From assembly GCA_008933825.1 (NCBI GenBank), contig WBUF01000002.1:84188-148187 (forward strand): 64,000 nt of DNA, in the 5' to 3' direction. Below the pieces are notes generated by a model. That model made no database searches and was not told where the DNA came from. It saw only the letters and a program-made list of their open reading frames with translations. Below, piece by piece: positions 21,330-29,286 of the stretch (the stretch's first letter is position 1; every line of letters starts with the position of its first letter). The position numbers and the translations under genes were made by a program. Source of the DNA: Rhodocyclaceae bacterium. GTDB lineage: Bacteria > Pseudomonadota > Gammaproteobacteria > Burkholderiales > Rhodocyclaceae.

Positions 21330-21352
21330 CATAGTCCCAAGTCGGGACTATG
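21330..21352 (-). promoter_or_regulatory. HigA operator palindrome
   Basis: CATAGTCCC and GGGACTATG are perfect 9-bp arms around AAGTC, immediately upstream of higB. GACTATGCT on the minus strand could serve as the -10. A dyad overlapping the promoter is typical of HigA autorepression. Confidence 0.65.
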
Positions 21353-21395
21353 GCAAGGGCCGCTGCCGCCTGCGCGGGCGTTCGGGTAGGTCCAT

Positions 21396-21719
21396 TCAGG
21401 CCGCCAGCTTCGCGCTGGCCAGCCGGTTCAGGCTGACGCCCTGCTCGGCGGCCTGGATGGCGAGCGAGCGATGGACTTCCGGCGGAATGCGCACTCGGAA
21501 CTCGCCGCTGTAGTGCTTCTCCGCCAGCGGCACGGGAACGGTTTCGCCGGAGGCCTGCATGTCGGCCACCGCTTCGGCGACCATCTGGCGGATGCCCTTC
21601 AAGGCGGCTTCGGGTGTTTTCGCCAGCCAGGACAGCGACGGGAATTCGGCGCACAGGCCGACGTGCTCGCCGTCCTCGGCGGACCAGGTGACGCGATAGG
21701 TGTAGTGAGCAGCGCTCAT
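21396..21719 (-). CDS. HicB-like antitoxin (no HicA partner seen)
   Basis: The 107-residue protein has an N-terminal partial RNase H-like HicB domain (YRVTWSAEDGEHVGLCAEFPSLSWLAKTPEAALKGI) and a C-terminal ribbon-helix-helix (SGEFRVRIPPEVHRSLAIQAAEQGVSLNRLASAKLA). HicB normally neutralises the RNase HicA, whose gene lies just upstream in hicAB loci. Here the upstream 138 bp hold no HicA-like frame, so the gene is an orphan or a stand-alone regulator. The ATG at 21719 is preferred over an upstream in-frame start because homology begins there. Confidence 0.75.
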   Translation of the reverse strand: MSAAHYTYRVTWSAEDGEHVGLCAEFPSLSWLAKTPEAALKGIRQMVAEAVADMQASGETVPVPLAEKHYSGEFRVRIPPEVHRSLAIQAAEQGVSLNRLASAKLAA

Positions 21720-21793
21720 TATGCCGAGGATGGTACCAATAGTGACACCACAGTACAAGCTTGCCAGCATTGTCTTGCAGGGATCGGAGTTAA

Positions 21794-21822
21794 TTGACAA
21801 TACATTGACTTATTGGTATTTT
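21794..21822 (+). promoter_or_regulatory. Sigma-70 promoter of the winged-helix/nucleotidyltransferase pair
   Basis: TTGACA (21794-21799) and TATTTT (21817-21822) are exactly 17 bp apart in a notably AT-rich stretch. Transcription would start near 21829, about 29 bases before the ATG at 21858. Confidence 0.6.
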
Positions 21823-21857
21823 CGCTTTTCGCGAAATGCGAAATCGAGAAAGCAGCC

Positions 21858-22403
21858 ATGCGCCGACCCGTCAATCGCCAGCCTGCACTGAAGCCGCAGG
21901 ATTTCTATCTCCTCCTGGCGCTTGTCGCCATGAGGGGAGAGAGCCTGACCTATCCCGAATTGGCCGCCCTGACCGGGTTGTCGATGTCCGAGGTTCATGG
22001 CGCCCTCAAGCGCGCCGAGCAGGCACGGCTGCTGGCGTTCATCGACAAGCGGCCATCCATCATCACGCCATCGTTCAAGGAGTTTCTGCTGCATGGCGCG
22101 CGCTATGCCTTTCCGGCAGCGCGGGGCGCGATGGTGGGCGGCGTGCCCACGTCATACGCCGCGCCACCGCTCGACAAGCTGATCGTGCCGTCCAGCGATC
22201 CGCCGCCTGTGTGGCCGCATGAAGAGGGCAAGGCGCGGGGCATTGCGCTGTTTCCCCTGTACCCGAGTGCGCCGGCTTCCGCCCTGCGCAACTCCGCGCT
22301 CTACGAGAACCTGGCGCTGTTCGATGCCTTGCGCATGGGCAACGCGCGTGAGCGCAATCTGGCCGCGCAGCTCTTCGAGGAACGGCTGTCGGCCCCGCAA
22401 TGA
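21858..22403 (+). CDS. Winged-helix protein paired with a nucleotidyltransferase (AbiEi-like role)
   Basis: This 181-residue protein has an N-terminal winged helix (ALKPQDFYLLLALVAMRGESLTYPELAALTGLSMSEVHGALKRAEQARLL, about residues 9-58) followed by a less conserved region with LFPLYPSAP. Its stop overlaps the start of the nucleotidyltransferase gene (ATGA). The arrangement matches AbiE-type systems, in which a winged-helix antitoxin precedes an AbiEii toxin. I infer an antitoxin or repressor role; family membership beyond the winged helix was not recognised. An upstream in-frame start overlaps the promoter, so the ATG at 21858 is preferred. Confidence 0.65.
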   Translation: MRRPVNRQPALKPQDFYLLLALVAMRGESLTYPELAALTGLSMSEVHGALKRAEQARLLAFIDKRPSIITPSFKEFLLHGARYAFPAARGAMVGGVPTSYAAPPLDKLIVPSSDPPPVWPHEEGKARGIALFPLYPSAPASALRNSALYENLALFDALRMGNARERNLAAQLFEERLSAPQ

Positions 22404-23107
22404 ATCCGAACGATCCGAACCTGCAAAGGGTCGAGTTGGTCGCTAGGGCGCTGGGCGAGTTGTGCGACGAGCTGGTATTGGTCGGCGGTTGCGCGACCGG
22501 GCTGCTATTCACCTCGATTCAGGCGCCGCCGCCGCGGGCCACGTTCGATGTCGACCTCGTCGCGCAAGTGACGGCTCTTGCCGGCTACCATGCCCTGGAG
22601 GCACGCTTCGCCGAGCGCGGCTTCATGCGCGACATGTCGCAGGATGCGCCGATCTGCCGCTGGCGCTTCGGCGGCGTGGCGGTGGACCTGATGCCGACCG
22701 ACGAGCGCGTCCTCGGCTTTTCGAATCGCTGGTATCCCCTGGCCACTGCCACTGCGGTGGCGACGACGCTGCCCAGCGGCAGGCGGATTCGGCTGATTTC
22801 GGCGCCGGCCTTCCTGGCGACGAAATTCGAGGCGTTTGCGCAACGCGGCGGCAGGGACATCATGGCCAGCCACGATTTCGAGGACATCATCAACGTGCTG
22901 GACGGCCGCCCGGAAGTCGGGGCGGAAATTGCGGCGAGCGACGGGGAACTGGCTCGCTACCTGGCCGCGCGTTTCCGCGAGGTGCTGCAGCATCCGGAGT
23001 TCGAGAATACCCTGCCCGGCCTGGTCGTCTATGACGAACTGTACGGACAGCGCATCGAATCCGTGCGCCGACGCATCACCGACATCGCGAATGGCGACGC
23101 GAAATGA
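22400..23107 (+). CDS. AbiEii-like nucleotidyltransferase (possible toxin)
   Basis: The 235-residue protein carries the minimal nucleotidyltransferase pattern: VLVGGCATGLL (G29-G30), the metal pair D50/D52 in TFDVDLV, and a third acid D96 in GVAVDLMP. These are the active-site positions of the DNA polymerase beta superfamily, including AbiEii/AbiGii and MenT toxins that modify tRNA ends. All three acids are intact. Four-base overlap with the winged-helix gene indicates coupled translation. A nucleotidyltransferase with another substrate is possible; the toxin role is inferred from the pairing and from the toxin-antitoxin-rich neighbourhood. Confidence 0.7.
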   Translation: MNPNDPNLQRVELVARALGELCDELVLVGGCATGLLFTSIQAPPPRATFDVDLVAQVTALAGYHALEARFAERGFMRDMSQDAPICRWRFGGVAVDLMPTDERVLGFSNRWYPLATATAVATTLPSGRRIRLISAPAFLATKFEAFAQRGGRDIMASHDFEDIINVLDGRPEVGAEIAASDGELARYLAARFREVLQHPEFENTLPGLVVYDELYGQRIESVRRRITDIANGDAK

Positions 23108-23246
23108 ATCCGGCAACCGCGAGCCATCTTCCCCCGCTCGCAACAGTGAACAAGGCGCTGATGCGGAGGTGGTTGCGATTGTTTGTCCAACTGCCCCATG
23201 ACAAAGTCGTTTTCGCATATTCGGATCCTTACTTGAGGAGTTCCAG

Positions 23247-23885
23247 ATGAGACCAGCACTGACCGGCGCATCCCTGATTTTCACCGCCCTGTTCCAGTCG
23301 GCGCCCGCTGATGCACAGGACACGGCCGCCATGCAGAAGTGGGCCAAGGCCGAGATCGTGCATTACGAGGTGGTGGGGGAATTCTTCCAGAAGCATGTGC
23401 AGATTCCGCCCACGGATGCGGATCTCTACGCGGACGTGGCCGAGCGCGTGGCGCTGTCCTTCGACTGGAACAGGAAGAAGGGCGTGATCGTGGGCACGCC
23501 GACCATCCGGAACGATGCTGCGAAGGTGTCCAACCTCATGGGGATGGACAAGAAGTGCCCGACCGGCAAGCTGAACGGCCCCTACGAGCACTTCGATGTG
23601 GTGGAAATCCGGCAAGCCAGACCGAAGGAGGCGCTGGAACTGGTCGGCAAGCGCATCCATCCCGACACGATGGTGGCGGATTCCTGCGGCAGCAAGCTGC
23701 GCCTGTTCAAGGGCGCGACCGTGGCGGCAAAAGAATACATCGCTCCGCCCGATCCGCGGGCGCTGGCCATGGCCGGCATGACTCCCAAGGACGGCCCCAT
23801 CACGGTGACGCCGGACGGCAAGTCCATCGTGACGAAGGCGCTCAACAACAACTGGGTCTGGACTTGCACGCCGACGGCGAAGTAG
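23247..23885 (+). CDS. Exported protein of unknown function
   Basis: The 212-residue protein has a signal peptide (MRPALTGASLIFTALFQSAP, cleavage likely after ADA at residue 23). The mature part contains HYEVVGEFFQKHVQIPPTDADLYADVAERVALSFDWN and two cysteines far apart (KKCPTG and the C-terminal VWTCTPTAK). I recognise no family. GAGGAG before the ATG gives a good ribosome-binding site. It stands alone between the AbiEii-like gene and the truncated VOC gene, in a 139-bp plus 53-bp setting, so its own promoter is likely. Confidence 0.6.
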   Translation: MRPALTGASLIFTALFQSAPADAQDTAAMQKWAKAEIVHYEVVGEFFQKHVQIPPTDADLYADVAERVALSFDWNRKKGVIVGTPTIRNDAAKVSNLMGMDKKCPTGKLNGPYEHFDVVEIRQARPKEALELVGKRIHPDTMVADSCGSKLRLFKGATVAAKEYIAPPDPRALAMAGMTPKDGPITVTPDGKSIVTKALNNNWVWTCTPTAK

Positions 23886-23905
23886 GCCGGCCGGCGGGGT
23901 GTCGG

Positions 23906-23931
23906 CCGTGTTGCGGGGACTGACTATGAGA
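23906..23931 (+). repeat. 26-bp dispersed repeat, copy 7
   Basis: GCCGTGTTGCGG then GGACTGACTATGAG, between the exported protein gene and the truncated VOC gene. The first 14 bases match copy 6 almost exactly. Confidence 0.75.
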
Positions 23932-23938
23932 AAGCCGC

Positions 23939-24232
23939 TCAGCCCTGTTTTTGCGGCTGCTTCGGCTGCCAGAGGGCGAGGGTGGCGCCGGTGGAGTCGA
24001 TAAACACGCTCATCCAGCCGTAGTCGCCGACTTCCGTGACATCGAGGCAGATCGTGGCGCCGGGCCGGCGCGCCTTCTCGGTCATGGCGCGAATGTCGTC
24101 CACGCCGACGTAGGCCATCCAGCGCGGCGCTTCCTTGGGATCCGGGCTGGCGACCATGCCGCCGCCGCCGTGGATCATGGTGTAGCTGCCGCCCTGCGGC
24201 ATGGGCATGATGTCCTGCAGCTTCCAGGCCAT
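23939..24232 (-). CDS. VOC/glyoxalase-fold protein, N-terminally truncated
   Basis: The 97-residue frame begins at [12 protein letters not shown] and continues with [66 protein letters not shown], the C-terminal two thirds of a VOC (vicinal oxygen chelate) domain. Complete relatives have about 30-35 more residues with the first beta-alpha unit (a FYxxLFxW-type motif) ahead of WKL. I find no such sequence in any frame just upstream. The gene is therefore probably a 5'-deleted remnant, although it could still yield a small protein. A dispersed-repeat copy lies 7 bp beyond its stop. Confidence 0.65.
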   Translation of the reverse strand: MAWKLQDIMPMPQGGSYTMIHGGGGMVASPDPKEAPRWMAYVGVDDIRAMTEKARRPGATICLDVTEVGDYGWMSVFIDSTGATLALWQPKQPQKQG

Positions 24233-24331
24233 GTGATTGCTTCGCTTGCGATGTCGATGGGGTTCCCGGTCAGGACGCGCCGCTTGTCGGTGCGGCCTTT
24301 GGCGCCGGCGGCCGGACGCCGGCAAATCCGG

Positions 24332-25423
24332 TCAGACGTTGAAGCGGAAGTGCATGACATCGCCGTCCTGCACGACGTAGTCCTTGCCTTCCAGACGCAT
24401 CTTGCCGGTCTCGCGCGCACCCGTTTCGCCCTTGCAGGCGATGAAATCGGCGAATGAAATTACTTCGGCGCGGATGAAGCCGCGCTCGAAATCGGTATGG
24501 ATGGCGCCGGCCGCCTGCGGGGCGGTATCCCCGGTGTGAATGGTCCACGCCCGGACTTCCTTGACGCCGGCGGTGAAGTAGGTCTGCAGGCCGAGCAGTT
24601 GGTATCCGGCGCGGATGAGCCGGTTGAGGCCGGGCTCCTCCAGCCCCATGTCGGTCAGAAACACCGCCTTGTCCTCGTCGCCTAGATCGGCGATTTCCGC
24701 CTCCAGCGCCGCGCAGAAGGCCACCACCGGCGCCCGCTCCTTCGCCGCATGCGCTTCCACGGCGGCCAGCAGCGGATTGTCGGCGAAGCCCTTTTCGTCG
24801 ACGTTGGCGGCATACAGGGTCGGCTTGGCCGTGATCAGGCAGAAGGACTTGAGGTTGGCCTTCTCCTCCTTCGACAAGTCGAGCGCGCGCACCGGTCTGG
24901 CTTCGTTCAGCTGGGCGACGCACTTTTCGAGCGCCGCCACCAGCAGCTTTGCCTCCTTGTCGCCGGCCTGGGCCGGCTTGCGATAGCGCGCCAGCGCCTT
25001 TTCCACCGTCGCCAGATCGGCCAGCGCCAGCTCGGTCTCGATGGTTTCGATGTCGGAGAGCGGTTTCACCTCGCCGGAAACATGCACGATGTTCTCGTTG
25101 TGGAAACAGCGCACGACATGGACGATGGCGTCGGTCTCGCGGATGTTGGCGAGGAACTGGTTGCCCAATCCTTCGCCCTTGCTCGCGCCCGCCACCAGGC
25201 CGGCGATGTCGACGAACTCCACCGTCGCCGGTAGCACGCGCTGCGGCTTGACGATGGCCGCCAGCCGGGCCAGCCGCGCATCGGGCACCTCGACGACGCC
25301 GATGTTCGGCTCGATGGTGCAGAAGGGATAGTTTTCCGCAGCGATGCCCGATTTGGTGAGGGCGTTGAACAGGGTGGACTTGCCGACGTTGGGCAGGCCG
25401 ACGATGCCGCACTTCAGGCTCAT
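24332..25423 (-). CDS. ychF: Ribosome-binding ATPase YchF
   Basis: The 363-residue protein is an Obg-family P-loop ATPase with [12 protein letters not shown] at residues 6-17, the switch [20 protein letters not shown], and a C-terminal TGS domain with [16 protein letters not shown]. YchF prefers ATP to GTP and affects the stress response and ribosome function. The length equals that of the E. coli protein (363). The ATG at 25421-25423 overlaps the pth stop, so the two are translationally coupled, as in many proteobacteria. Confidence 0.96.
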   Translation of the reverse strand: MSLKCGIVGLPNVGKSTLFNALTKSGIAAENYPFCTIEPNIGVVEVPDARLARLAAIVKPQRVLPATVEFVDIAGLVAGASKGEGLGNQFLANIRETDAIVHVVRCFHNENIVHVSGEVKPLSDIETIETELALADLATVEKALARYRKPAQAGDKEAKLLVAALEKCVAQLNEARPVRALDLSKEEKANLKSFCLITAKPTLYAANVDEKGFADNPLLAAVEAHAAKERAPVVAFCAALEAEIADLGDEDKAVFLTDMGLEEPGLNRLIRAGYQLLGLQTYFTAGVKEVRAWTIHTGDTAPQAAGAIHTDFERGFIRAEVISFADFIACKGETGARETGKMRLEGKDYVVQDGDVMHFRFNV

Positions 25424-25995
25424 GGATTTCCTTTGGCGTTCAGTTGTTGCATGGCCGCGGGGTACTCGCCGCGCGCGATCAGCGGCCAGTGATCGAGGGC
25501 GCGATCGAGTGCGGCGTCGATCTGCGCGCGCTCCTCGCTGCGCGGCTTCTTCAGGACGTAATCGACCACCTGGTTGCGGTCCCCCGGGTGGCCGATGCCG
25601 ATGCGCAGGCGCCAGAAATCCTGTGTGCCGAGGTGCGCGGCGATGTCCTTCAGGCCGTTGTGACCGCCCAGCCCGCCGCCGAATTTCAGGCGCAGCGCTC
25701 CGGGCGGCAGGTCGAGCTCGTCGTGCAGCACCAGCACCCCTGCGGGCGGAATGCGATGGAAGCGCGCCAGTGCAGACACCGCCTGTCCGGAGCAGTTCAT
25801 GAAGGTCTGCGGCAGCAGCAGCCAGACTTGCCCGGGCGAGCGGCCGGCAAGGCCGTGGAAGCGCGGCTCGCGCCGCAGCTGCGCGCCGAGTTTCGTCGCC
25901 AGCCGCTCGCACAGCCAGAAGCCCGCATTATGGCGGGTGTCTGCGTACTCGGCGCCCGGATTGCCGAGGCCGACGATGAGGCGCGGCGCGGCCAC
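25420..25995 (-). CDS. pth: Peptidyl-tRNA hydrolase
   Basis: The 191-residue enzyme recycles peptidyl-tRNA released from stalled ribosomes. The signature [19 protein letters not shown] lies at residues 9-27, holding the catalytic His and Asn, and the HDELDLPPG and [13 protein letters not shown] blocks follow. It lies between rplY (45 bp upstream) and ychF (overlapping). The length is normal. The start is the ATG at 25993-25995. Confidence 0.96.
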   Translation of the reverse strand: MAAPRLIVGLGNPGAEYADTRHNAGFWLCERLATKLGAQLRREPRFHGLAGRSPGQVWLLLPQTFMNCSGQAVSALARFHRIPPAGVLVLHDELDLPPGALRLKFGGGLGGHNGLKDIAAHLGTQDFWRLRIGIGHPGDRNQVVDYVLKKPRSEERAQIDAALDRALDHWPLIARGEYPAAMQQLNAKGNP

Positions 25996-26040
25996 GAGGG
26001 AAGCGGGACGTCGCGGCGGCGGCCGCCGCCGCAGACGCGC

Positions 26041-26697
26041 TTACTTCTTCTCGGGCTGCTTGGCCGGCTCGGCAGCCGCGGCCGCCGGGGCGGCGGCCTG
26101 CTCGCCGGCGGCCAGTTCGGCTTCGGTGGTGCCGCGCGGCACGGTGATGGTGGCCACCACGGGGTTCTCGCCCCGGTGCAGCACCGTCTCGACGCCCTTG
26201 GGCAGCTTGAGGTCCTTGGCGTGCACGGAGTGGCCGACGGCGACATCCTTCATGTCCACCTCGATGAACTCGGGCAGGTCGGCAGGCAGGCAGCTGACGT
26301 TCAGCTCGTTGAGCACGTGGCTGACCACGCCGCCCTGCAGCTTGACGCCGGGGGCGATGTCGGCGTTCACGAAATGCAGCGGCACCTTCATGTGGATCTT
26401 CCGGTCGGCGGCGACGCGCTGGAAATCGATGTGCTGCACCTGTGGCTTGTAGGCGTGCATTTGGTAGTCGCGCAGCAGCACCTGCTGCTTCTGGCCGTCC
26501 AGGCTCATGGTCAGGATGGAGGCGTGAAACGCTTCCTGCTTGAGGCTGTGGAAGAGGGCGTTGTGATCCAGCTCGATCGGCAGGGCCGCCTTCTCCCCGC
26601 CGTAGAGAATGCCGGGCACCTTGCCCGCGCGACGCAGGCGGCGGCTCGCTCCGGTGCCCTGCAGATCGCGCTTGTTCGCGATGATTTCGATCTTCAT
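26041..26697 (-). CDS. rplY: 50S ribosomal protein L25, long CTC form
   Basis: The 218-residue protein consists of an N-terminal L25 domain ([28 protein letters not shown]) that binds 5S rRNA, and a C-terminal TL5/CTC beta domain ([42 protein letters not shown]) with an Ala-rich tail. It follows prs, from which an intrinsic terminator separates it, so attenuated or separate expression is likely. The prs-rplY-pth-ychF order is conserved in betaproteobacteria. Confidence 0.95.
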   Translation of the reverse strand: MKIEIIANKRDLQGTGASRRLRRAGKVPGILYGGEKAALPIELDHNALFHSLKQEAFHASILTMSLDGQKQQVLLRDYQMHAYKPQVQHIDFQRVAADRKIHMKVPLHFVNADIAPGVKLQGGVVSHVLNELNVSCLPADLPEFIEVDMKDVAVGHSVHAKDLKLPKGVETVLHRGENPVVATITVPRGTTEAELAAGEQAAAPAAAAAEPAKQPEKK

Positions 26698-26714
26698 ATG
26701 TGATTGCTCCAGTA

Positions 26715-26747
26715 GAAAAAACCCCGGCCGCGACCAGCCGGGGGGTT
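26715..26747 (-). terminator. Intrinsic terminator after prs
   Basis: On the minus strand CCCCCCGGC and GCCGGGG pair around TGGTCGCG and are followed by TTTTTT. It lies just after the prs stop and ahead of rplY, so it ends or attenuates prs transcription. Confidence 0.75.
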
Positions 26748-26753
26748 GAAAAA

Positions 26754-27704
26754 TCATTCCATGAACAGCGAGGACACCGACTCCTCGTTGCTGATGCGCA
26801 GCATCGTTTCGGCCATCAGCTCGGCAATCGAGATCTGCCTGATGCGTGCACAGCCGCGCGCGTCCTCGCTGAGCGGGATGGTGTCGGTCACCACCAGTTC
26901 GTCCAGCACCGATTCCCCGATGCGCTGCACAGCGCTGCCGGAAAGCACCGGGTGGGTGCAATAGGCCAGCACCTTGGCGGCGCCGTGGTCCTTCAGCGCT
27001 TGCGCCGCCTTGCACAGCGTGCCGGCGGTATCCACCATGTCGTCCATGATGACGCAGGTGCGGCCGTCGACCTCGCCGATGATGTTCATCACTTCCGAGA
27101 CGTTGGCCTTCGGACGGCGCTTGTCGATGATGGCGAGGTCCGATTCGAGCCGCTTCGCCAGCGCCCGCGCCCGCACCACGCCGCCGACGTCGGGCGAGAC
27201 GACCAGCAGTTCCTTGTGCTGGTTTTTCCAGATGTCGCCGAGCAGGATCGGCGCCGCATAGACGTTGTCCACCGGGATGTCGAAAAAGCCCTGTATCTGG
27301 TCGGCGTGCAGGTCCACCGTCAGCACGCGGTCGACGCCGGCGGCCTGCAGCATGTTGGCCACCACCTTGGCCGAAATCGCCACGCGCGCCGAGCGCGGCC
27401 GGCGGTCCTGCCGCGAGTAGCCCATGTAAGGGATTGCCGCCGTGACGCGCCCGGCCGAGGAGCGCTTCAGCGCGTCGACCATGATGATGAGTTCCATCAG
27501 GTTGTCGTTGGTCGGCGCGCAGGTCGACTGCAGGATGAAGCAGTCCTTGCCGCGGACGTTCTCCATGATCTCGACGTTGACCTCGCCGTCGGAGAAGCGG
27601 CCGACCGTGGCGCGGCCGAGCGAGATGTTCAGGCGCCTGACGACGTCGGCGGCGAGCTTGGGGTTGGCGTTCCCCGTGAAGACCATCAGGCTGTCGTAGG
27701 CCAT
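26754..27704 (-). CDS. prs: Ribose-phosphate pyrophosphokinase
   Basis: The 316-residue enzyme makes PRPP from ribose 5-phosphate and ATP for purine, pyrimidine, His and Trp synthesis. Visible motifs are [10 protein letters not shown], the flexible-loop [11 protein letters not shown], the metal-binding [19 protein letters not shown], and the PRPP-binding [13 protein letters not shown]. The length is normal. The ATG at 27702-27704 ([18 protein letters not shown]) was chosen by homology; an upstream in-frame extension crosses the hairpin and the tRNA gene. It follows tRNA-Gln, a conserved arrangement. Confidence 0.96.
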   Translation of the reverse strand: MAYDSLMVFTGNANPKLAADVVRRLNISLGRATVGRFSDGEVNVEIMENVRGKDCFILQSTCAPTNDNLMELIIMVDALKRSSAGRVTAAIPYMGYSRQDRRPRSARVAISAKVVANMLQAAGVDRVLTVDLHADQIQGFFDIPVDNVYAAPILLGDIWKNQHKELLVVSPDVGGVVRARALAKRLESDLAIIDKRRPKANVSEVMNIIGEVDGRTCVIMDDMVDTAGTLCKAAQALKDHGAAKVLAYCTHPVLSGSAVQRIGESVLDELVVTDTIPLSEDARGCARIRQISIAELMAETMLRISNEESVSSLFME

Positions 27705-27740
27705 GCGTGCCTCTTGGACGAATCCGTATCCGCAAACGAT

Positions 27741-27765
27741 GCGGGCAGGTGACTCACCTGCCCGC
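27741..27765 (-). other. Perfect hairpin between tRNA-Gln and prs
   Basis: GCGGGCAGGTG and CACCTGCCCGC form a perfect 11-bp stem with a loop of about three bases. No T-run follows on either strand. It may mark a processing boundary that releases tRNA-Gln from the ispE-tRNA-prs transcript, or it may attenuate prs. Confidence 0.5.
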
Positions 27766-27775
27766 TTGTTCAATT

Positions 27776-27852
27776 TGGCTGGGGAGGAAGGATTCGAACC
27801 TTCGCATGCCGGAATCAAAATCCGGTGCCTTAACCAACTTGGCGACTCCCCA
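27776..27852 (-). tRNA. tRNA-Gln (anticodon TTG)
   Basis: Read on the minus strand, TGGGGAG (5') pairs with CTCCCCA (3') as the acceptor stem, followed by discriminator G and an encoded CCA. The T-arm has GGTTCGAATCC. The anticodon loop is TTTTGAT between CCGGA and TCCGG, giving anticodon TTG (glutamine, CAA codons). It sits between ispE and prs, its conserved place in many proteobacteria. Confidence 0.95.
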
Positions 27853-27859
27853 AAAACCC

Positions 27860-28726
27860 TCAGTCAGCGAGCAGCCGCAGGGGGTGTTCGTCCAGGCCCC
27901 GCGCCACCCAGCCAGTCAGGCCTTCCGGCATTTGCGCCAGCACGGTACGCGCATCCTGCTCGACGGCAAATGGGGCGAAAACGCAGGCGCCGGAACCGGT
28001 CATGCGCGCTTCGGCATGCTGTCTCAACCAGCCCAGCGCCCGCGCCACCGCCGGGTAGCGTTCGCACACGACGGGTTCGAGATCGTTCCGGCCGTACAGG
28101 CCCTCCCGGTTCGCACCCCAACCCGCTGAAAAGTCCGCCATTTTGATGACTTTCGTATCGCGTGTCAAATTCGGCGCGGCGAAGATTTCGCCTGTGGGGA
28201 CGTGGACGGCGGGCTCGACGACGAGGTACCAGGCCGGGGGCACATCCACCGGCCGGAAGCGTTCGCCGACCCCCTCGACGAAGGCGCTGCGGCCGTAAAT
28301 GAAGAACGGCACGTCGGCGCCCAGCCGCAGGCCCAGTGCCTGCAGACGCGCGCGCGGCCAGTCCAGCCCCCAGAGGCGGTTCAGCGCCAGCAGCACGGTG
28401 GCGGCGTCCGAGCTGCCGCCGCCCAGGCCGCCGCCCAGCGGCAGGCGCTTATCCAGTTCGATCTCGACGCCCTGCGCGCAGCCTGCCGCCTCCTGCAGCA
28501 GGCGTGCAGCGCGAAGGCACAGGTCGCTCTCTTCGGCCACGTCCGCCAGCGGCCTGGCGCGAAGGATGCGGCCGTCCGGTCTGGGCGAGAAGCGCAGCGT
28601 GTCGCCGCGATCGACCAGCCGGAACAGCGACTGCAGCAGGTGGTAGCCGTCGGCGCGCCGGCCGATGACGTGCAGGAAGAGGTTGAGCTTGGCCGGCGCC
28701 GGGCAGTCGCGCCCCCAGCCGATCAC
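27860..28726 (-). CDS. ispE: 4-diphosphocytidyl-2-C-methyl-D-erythritol kinase
   Basis: The 288-residue GHMP-family kinase phosphorylates CDP-methylerythritol in the non-mevalonate isoprenoid pathway. Motifs are the N-terminal [12 protein letters not shown], the ATP loop [15 protein letters not shown], and the C-terminal [13 protein letters not shown]. The start is a GTG at 28724-28726 overlapping the lolB stop (GTGA), so the two are translationally coupled. The length matches the family. tRNA-Gln follows 7 bp after its stop. Confidence 0.95.
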   Translation of the reverse strand: MIGWGRDCPAPAKLNLFLHVIGRRADGYHLLQSLFRLVDRGDTLRFSPRPDGRILRARPLADVAEESDLCLRAARLLQEAAGCAQGVEIELDKRLPLGGGLGGGSSDAATVLLALNRLWGLDWPRARLQALGLRLGADVPFFIYGRSAFVEGVGERFRPVDVPPAWYLVVEPAVHVPTGEIFAAPNLTRDTKVIKMADFSAGWGANREGLYGRNDLEPVVCERYPAVARALGWLRQHAEARMTGSGACVFAPFAVEQDARTVLAQMPEGLTGWVARGLDEHPLRLLAD

Positions 28727-29286
28727 GGCGACACCGTCCAGCGGTCGATTACCAGCCGCACCTCGATGTCGCCGCGCCGGGCCCGAAGCAGGGCCGGCAA
28801 GGCTTCCGGCGACTCGTCTTCGTAGCGAAGGTATTCGATGGCCCAGCCCTGCTCGGCCAGGCTGCTGAGCCGGCCCGCGGCATCGGCGCTGGCCGTGCCC
28901 CCGAAAGCGGCGCGGCCGAGCACCCAGCGTCCCAGGCCGGTGATCGGCAGCCGCGAACCGAACACCTGTTCGGACAGGCTCTCCATGTCCGCTGCGGCGT
29001 ACTGCTTGCGCTCCGCCGTTTCCAGAAGCGCCGCGCCGCCTCCGGCCGTCAGCCGGGCCAGACCCTGACCGAGCGGGCCGCTGAGGACGATCTCGTCGGT
29101 CTGGCGGTCGTGGCGCCATTCGATGCCGGCGGAAAAACGCTCGCCGGCCCGGCTGACGACGATGCGTCCTTCGAGGGCGAACGCTTCGACGCTCGCGCGC
29201 GCCGGACGGTCGGCGGGCGTTGCGGGCCCCAGCGTGACGCATCCCGCCGTCAGCGCTATCAAAACGGCGAGGAACAGGCGACGCAT
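28723..29286 (-). CDS. lolB: Outer-membrane lipoprotein insertion factor LolB
   Basis: The 187-residue lipoprotein has signal MRRLFLAVLIALTAGC with a lipobox (LTAGC, Cys16). The mature part (FALEGRIVVSRAGERFSAGIEWRHD, LSGPLGQGLARLT, WAIEYLRYE) fits LolB, which receives lipoproteins from LolA and inserts them into the outer membrane. The gene order TPR protein-lolB-ispE is characteristic. Its ATG overlaps the stop of the TPR gene (TGATG). Confidence 0.9.
   Translation of the reverse strand: MRRLFLAVLIALTAGCVTLGPATPADRPARASVEAFALEGRIVVSRAGERFSAGIEWRHDRQTDEIVLSGPLGQGLARLTAGGGAALLETAERKQYAAADMESLSEQVFGSRLPITGLGRWVLGRAAFGGTASADAAGRLSSLAEQGWAIEYLRYEDESPEALPALLRARRGDIEVRLVIDRWTVSP

Noticed and set aside
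21720..21857. A HicA toxin gene upstream of the HicB-like gene
   Set aside because: No frame in this stretch resembles the small HicA RNA-binding fold; the region holds promoters only.
24270..25412. Second minus-strand frame within ychF and upstream sequence
   Set aside because: It is a frame-shifted copy of the ychF coding region with Arg/Ala-rich nonsense sequence.
26041..27735. Single frame spanning rplY and part of prs
   Set aside because: The rplY homology starts at 26697 and prs lies in another frame; the extension is frame-shifted prs sequence and crosses a terminator.
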